Source: Nitrososphaerota archaeon (GTDB lineage: Archaea; Thermoproteota; Nitrososphaeria; Nitrososphaerales; CADDZS01). Taken from it: a stretch of 6,763 nucleotides of DNA. Below, piece after piece: positions 4,683 to 6,763 of this stretch. A program made the translations under genes and the position numbers. The notes under the pieces were generated by a model. It ran no database searches. It saw only the letters and a program-made list of their open reading frames with translations, and was not told the origin of the DNA. The DNA lies in NCBI GenBank assembly GCA_027314685.1, contig DAHVAI010000487.1:1-6763 (forward strand), written 5' to 3'. How positions within the stretch are numbered: position 1 is the first letter of the stretch; each line of letters begins with the position of its first letter.

Positions 4683-5421
4683 CTTCTATCTTTTGCTCCT
4701 TTTTGCTCGCCGAACTTCGTCGCGAGGACCTAGGGGCAATCTGTTCCTTTGTCTGCTCGGTTGGCGATGATTCGCCTTGAGCAGTAGCTTCAGATTGGCT
4801 AGGAGGGATAACGGCTTGTTCCTTCAATTCTATATCAGGTGCAACCGAATTTCTTATCGCAATGCTAACTCTAACACCAAAAAGGCCCATTTTCATCAGA
4901 ACGTCTGTGGTGGCTCGCCTCACCATTCTGTCGGCAGTATCACCACTCTTGGGAACCACTCCTGCGATGTATCTTTCAAAGTGAGCCCTTTCGCTCCGCA
5001 ATTTTCCAGAAATCACAATCTCGACTCCAAGAGCTCCTGCGTTCATAATGGAATTCATTGCCCAGATGGAAGCGCGCCTAAAAGCTGTACCTCTAATAAC
5101 GGTTTGCGCAATCCGAGAACACATTATCCGAGGGTTTAGTTCTGGGACTTCTTCTTCTACCACTGAAATTTGAGGATTTGGCAAGGCGAATTTTTTCTCC
5201 AGTTTTTCAGTCAGGTCGCGGATTCCGACCCCTCTTCTCCCGATTACAAGCCCCGGTCTCTGAACAAACAACGTTATTCTAGTACCAACAGGCGAAGTAG
5301 TAATGTCAACTCCACCATAGCCAGCCTCTACCAATGTCTTTTCCAAGAATTCATCAATGTCCGCATTACGTGCGAACTTGTTCATTACTTTCTTTGTAGT
5401 TGTAATTGTAGTCGCGGACAT
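4663..5421 (-). CDS. rps3: Small-subunit ribosomal protein uS3
   Basis: uS3 is in the head of the small subunit at the mRNA entry channel. The 252-residue product has an N-terminal helix region, a type II KH domain with the G-R-R-G loop at 61-64 (preceded by R-P-G-L-V-I), and the C-terminal uS3 domain with A-M-N-S-I-M-N-A-G-A-L-G-V-E-I-V-I-S-G-K-L at about 121-141, then Y-I-A-G-V-V-P-K-S-G and M-G-L-F-G-V-R-V-S-I. From about residue 206 to the end comes a tail rich in Ser, Glu, Gln and Lys with an S-S-R-R-S-S patch, likely disordered. The N-terminal A-T-T-I-T-T-T-K-K is also low-complexity. The ATG at 5421 is eight bases after the uL22 stop; no strong ribosome-binding site is visible (GAGG about 13 bases away), so coupling to uL22 is plausible. 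Confidence 0.95.
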   Translation of the reverse strand: MSATTITTTKKVMNKFARNADIDEFLEKTLVEAGYGGVDITTSPVGTRITLFVQRPGLVIGRRGVGIRDLTEKLEKKFALPNPQISVVEEEVPELNPRIMCSRIAQTVIRGTAFRRASIWAMNSIMNAGALGVEIVISGKLRSERAHFERYIAGVVPKSGDTADRMVRRATTDVLMKMGLFGVRVSIAIRNSVAPDIELKEQAVIPPSQSEATAQGESSPTEQTKEQIAPRSSRRSSASKKEQKIEDEKIQN

Positions 5422-5429
5422 GATCTAAT

Positions 5430-5927
5430 TCAAGCCTCTGTAGCTACAAGCTCAATATGCACAAGAGTGTTAAATGATGGTGAAGAACGCCCTTGTGCTC
5501 TCGGGGTATATCCACGAATGACGCGACCCCTGGCAGCCGTCGCATGAATGATTTTCATTCGATCCAAATCACGTCCCTTGAATTCGGCATTTGCCTCTAA
5601 ATTGGAAAGAACTTCCAGAACCTTCGTAGCAGCTTTCACAGGGTATCCTCCTGCATGAAAACCGTTAATTTCTGACCTATGTGCGCCGCCTCGCTTAAAG
5701 CGTCTGAAAGGCACGGATATTGTCTTTTCCTTTACAGATTCGAGGTATTCCTTTGCGTCGTTCAGAAGCATTCCATTAATCACTTTGCAAACTTCACGGG
5801 CTGTTTTTGGAGAAACGTCAATTTCTCTTCCGCTTGCTCTTATGTGCAAGAGAGGATCGTAACCCTGGAAGGTATACTTGAAAAGCGGCAACTTAGGTAA
5901 ACACACCGTGGGAGAAACCATATCCAT
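5430..5927 (-). CDS. rpl22: Large-subunit ribosomal protein uL22
   Basis: uL22 lines the peptide exit tunnel through its extended hairpin. From the ATG at 5927 the product has 165 residues. Core motifs are A-S-G-R-E-I-D-V-S-P-K-T-A-R-E-V-C at 31-47, V-P-F-R-R-F at 72-77, G-G-Y-P-V-K-A-A at 93-100, N-L-E-A-N-A-E-F-K-G at 109-118, and I-I-H-A-T-A-A-R-G-R-V-I-R-G-Y-T-P-R-A-Q-G-R at 126-147, the hairpin. Other archaeal uL22 proteins begin near the F-K-Y-T-F-Q-G-Y segment (16-23), so the first 12-13 residues look like an extension. A TTG at 5891 would give an N-terminus M-P-L-F-K-Y-T-F that fits the family better, with GGTG 12 bases upstream (5904-5907). ATG at 5921 is a third choice. Neither ATG has a good ribosome-binding site, so the start is uncertain; the rest is firm. 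Confidence 0.93.
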   Translation of the reverse strand: MDMVSPTVCLPKLPLFKYTFQGYDPLLHIRASGREIDVSPKTAREVCKVINGMLLNDAKEYLESVKEKTISVPFRRFKRGGAHRSEINGFHAGGYPVKAATKVLEVLSNLEANAEFKGRDLDRMKIIHATAARGRVIRGYTPRAQGRSSPSFNTLVHIELVATEA

Positions 5928-5931
5928 TTTC

Positions 5932-5946
5932 AGGTATTAAATACCT
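5932..5946. promoter_or_regulatory. AT-centred 15-base palindrome with TATA-like core upstream of uL22
   Basis: In the 67-base spacer between uS19 and uL22 there is a 15-base inverted repeat: seven-base arms AGGTATT and AATACCT around a single central base. On the coding strand its centre reads TATTTAATA, which resembles an archaeal box A. If it is a TATA box, the start of transcription would fall near 5910-5915, downstream of both ATG candidates of uL22 and just before the TTG at 5891. It could equally be a protein-binding site or chance in AT-rich DNA. Confidence 0.3.
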
Positions 5947-5994
5947 TACGATAACAGCTCGCGCAAACAATTCGATTTCTTGGCTAGAAAAATC

Positions 5995-6390
5995 TCATTT
6001 CAATGGCACGTAGAGACTTGATCTCGAAGCGCCGATTCCTGGAGTTCCATGAACCACTTTCTTGTTTGTAATGACGTATTCTCCGATGTAATGACCAACC
6101 ATCTCAGGCTTGATTTCAAGCGGAACGAATTCTTTTCCTGAATGTACCTGAATGTTCAAGCCAACCATCGAAGGTAATACAACCATGTCTCTCGCATGAG
6201 TTTTAATTGGATTTTTCATCTTACCTTCCTTTGCTCCGCGAGTCTCCTCAATGAGCTTCTTCTTCTCATCTGAAATCCCACGATTGAGTGACCGTCTCTG
6301 CCTTGCTGGAAGAAGCGCAAGAAATGATTCGAACGACATTCCCTGCAACTGTTCCAGCGTATATCCACGGTATTTGTAATCTCTTGGCAT
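5995..6390 (-). CDS. rps19: Small-subunit ribosomal protein uS19
   Basis: uS19 is in the head of the small subunit and contacts the A-site finger and uS13. The 131-residue product matches the archaeal form, which is longer than the bacterial one at its N-terminus. It starts [16 protein letters not shown], then has [12 protein letters not shown] at 27-38, [16 protein letters not shown] at 62-77, and [12 protein letters not shown] at 94-105, followed by the basic, glycine-rich end. The ATG at 6390 has AGGTG nine bases upstream (6400-6404), inside the uL2 end. The spacer from the uL2 stop is six bases. Nothing unusual in the protein. Confidence 0.96.
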   Translation of the reverse strand: MPRDYKYRGYTLEQLQGMSFESFLALLPARQRRSLNRGISDEKKKLIEETRGAKEGKMKNPIKTHARDMVVLPSMVGLNIQVHSGKEFVPLEIKPEMVGHYIGEYVITNKKVVHGTPGIGASRSSLYVPLK

Positions 6391-6396
6391 ATCTTG

Positions 6397-6763
6397 CTAC
6401 ACCTGTGAAGCGTCTGCCCTAACTATTCTCTTACGCCCAGTCTTTCTTGGCGCGATGTTTCCTACCTTTCGTCCCGGAGGAGCATTCCTAGATGTGGATG
6501 TCGACTTCCCAGGATGCTGATGTCTCCCTCCACCAAAGGGATGGTATACGGCGGCCATGGCAATACCTCTCATTCTAGGATACATCTTTCCTTTTGATTT
6601 CATGAGATGATACTTTGCGCCAGCCCGTAGGAATGGCTTTTCGATTCTGCCACCGCCACCAACAACGCCAATAGAAGCTCGACAGCGAGGAGACAAAAAC
6701 GCAGTCTTTCCGGAGGGCAACCTTATGGTTGACCCTTGAGGAGTGTTCGCAAATAGCAAAGCT
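6397..6763 (-). CDS. rpl2: Large-subunit ribosomal protein uL2 (C-terminal part, 5' end outside window)
   Basis: uL2 is a core protein of the large subunit near the peptidyl-transferase centre. The window contains the last 121 codons; archaeal uL2 is about 235-245 residues, so roughly half is present. It shows L-P-S-G-K, L-S-P-R-C-R-A-S-I-G-V-V-G-G-G-G-R-I-E-K-P-F, the conserved K-Y-H-x-M-K-S-K-G-K-x-x-P-R-M-R-G-I-A-M, then V-Y-H-P-F-G-G-G-R-H-Q-H-P-G-K, then S-R-N-A-P-P-G-R-K-V-G. The H-P-F-G-G-G-R-H-Q-H part is the archaeal/eukaryotic form of the loop that reaches towards the catalytic centre. The residue before the first His is Tyr where Asp or Glu is usual in the homologues I know. The frame is open to the window edge; a TTG at 6759 is internal, not a start. 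Confidence 0.95.
   Translation of the reverse strand, partial: ALLFANTPQGSTIRLPSGKTAFLSPRCRASIGVVGGGGRIEKPFLRAGAKYHLMKSKGKMYPRMRGIAMAAVYHPFGGGRHQHPGKSTSTSRNAPPGRKVGNIAPRKTGRKRIVRADASQV
6400..6404 (-). promoter_or_regulatory. Ribosome-binding site of uS19
   Basis: AGGTG on the coding strand, nine bases before the ATG of uS19 and lying across the last codon and stop of uL2. Confidence 0.6.

Noticed and set aside
4777..5547. Plus-strand frames opposite uS3 and the end of uL22
   Set aside because: Antisense shadows with no recognisable domain.
1..6763. CRISPR array, insertion sequence, tRNA or defence system
   Set aside because: No spaced direct repeats, terminal inverted repeats, transposase or tRNA-like sequence was seen; the window is filled by a conserved ribosomal operon.

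Overview
The window is a piece of an archaeal ribosomal-protein superoperon, the equivalent of the S10/spc clusters. Every gene lies on the minus strand, so transcription runs from high to low coordinates. The gene order is uL2 (3' part only), uS19, uL22, uS3, uL29, the RNase P protein Rpp29 (rnp1), uS17, uL14, uL24, eS4, uL5, uS14, uS8, uL6, eL32 (3' edge at or within one codon of the window end). It is archaeal because of eS4 between uL24 and uL5, eL32 after uL6, rnp1 between uL29 and uS17, the archaeal type of uS17 with its CPFHG motif, and a 54-residue zinc-ribbon uS14. The G+C content is in the mid-40s by eye. The wording of several proteins (uL14, uL5, uS8, uL22 termini) resembles Thaumarchaeota/Nitrososphaeria as I remember them, and no SUI1/eIF1 gene sits between uL29 and rnp1 as in many Euryarchaeota. 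The phylum placement is inference; the domain Archaea is secure.

Layout: 6763-5928 holds uL2, uS19 and then a 67-base spacer with a 15-base AT-centred palindrome. 5927-4422 holds uL22, uS3 and uL29, with uS3 and uL29 overlapping by 20 bases. 4421-4333 is an 89-base spacer with an imperfect stem-loop and a 22-codon reading frame. 4332-2145 holds rnp1, uS17, uL14, uL24 and eS4, separated by only 6-13 bases. 2127-1 holds uL5, uS14, uS8, uL6 and eL32, which touch or overlap, or are separated by at most about 20 bases. No stretch above 300 bases lacks a gene. I see no mobile element, tRNA, rRNA or CRISPR array.

All products but one are parts of the two ribosomal subunits. Rpp29 belongs to RNase P, which matures tRNA 5' ends, so the operon links ribosome and tRNA production. 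The most unusual feature is initiation. Six genes (rnp1, uS17, uL14, uL24, eS4, uS8) appear to start with TTG and one (uS14) with GTG; in each no in-frame ATG exists that would keep the conserved core. Several of these have Shine-Dalgarno-like sequences at good spacing. In addition, the 22-codon ORF, rnp1 and uS17 lie in one reading frame separated only by TGA codons, and uL5 and uS14 lie in one frame with TAG directly followed by GTG.
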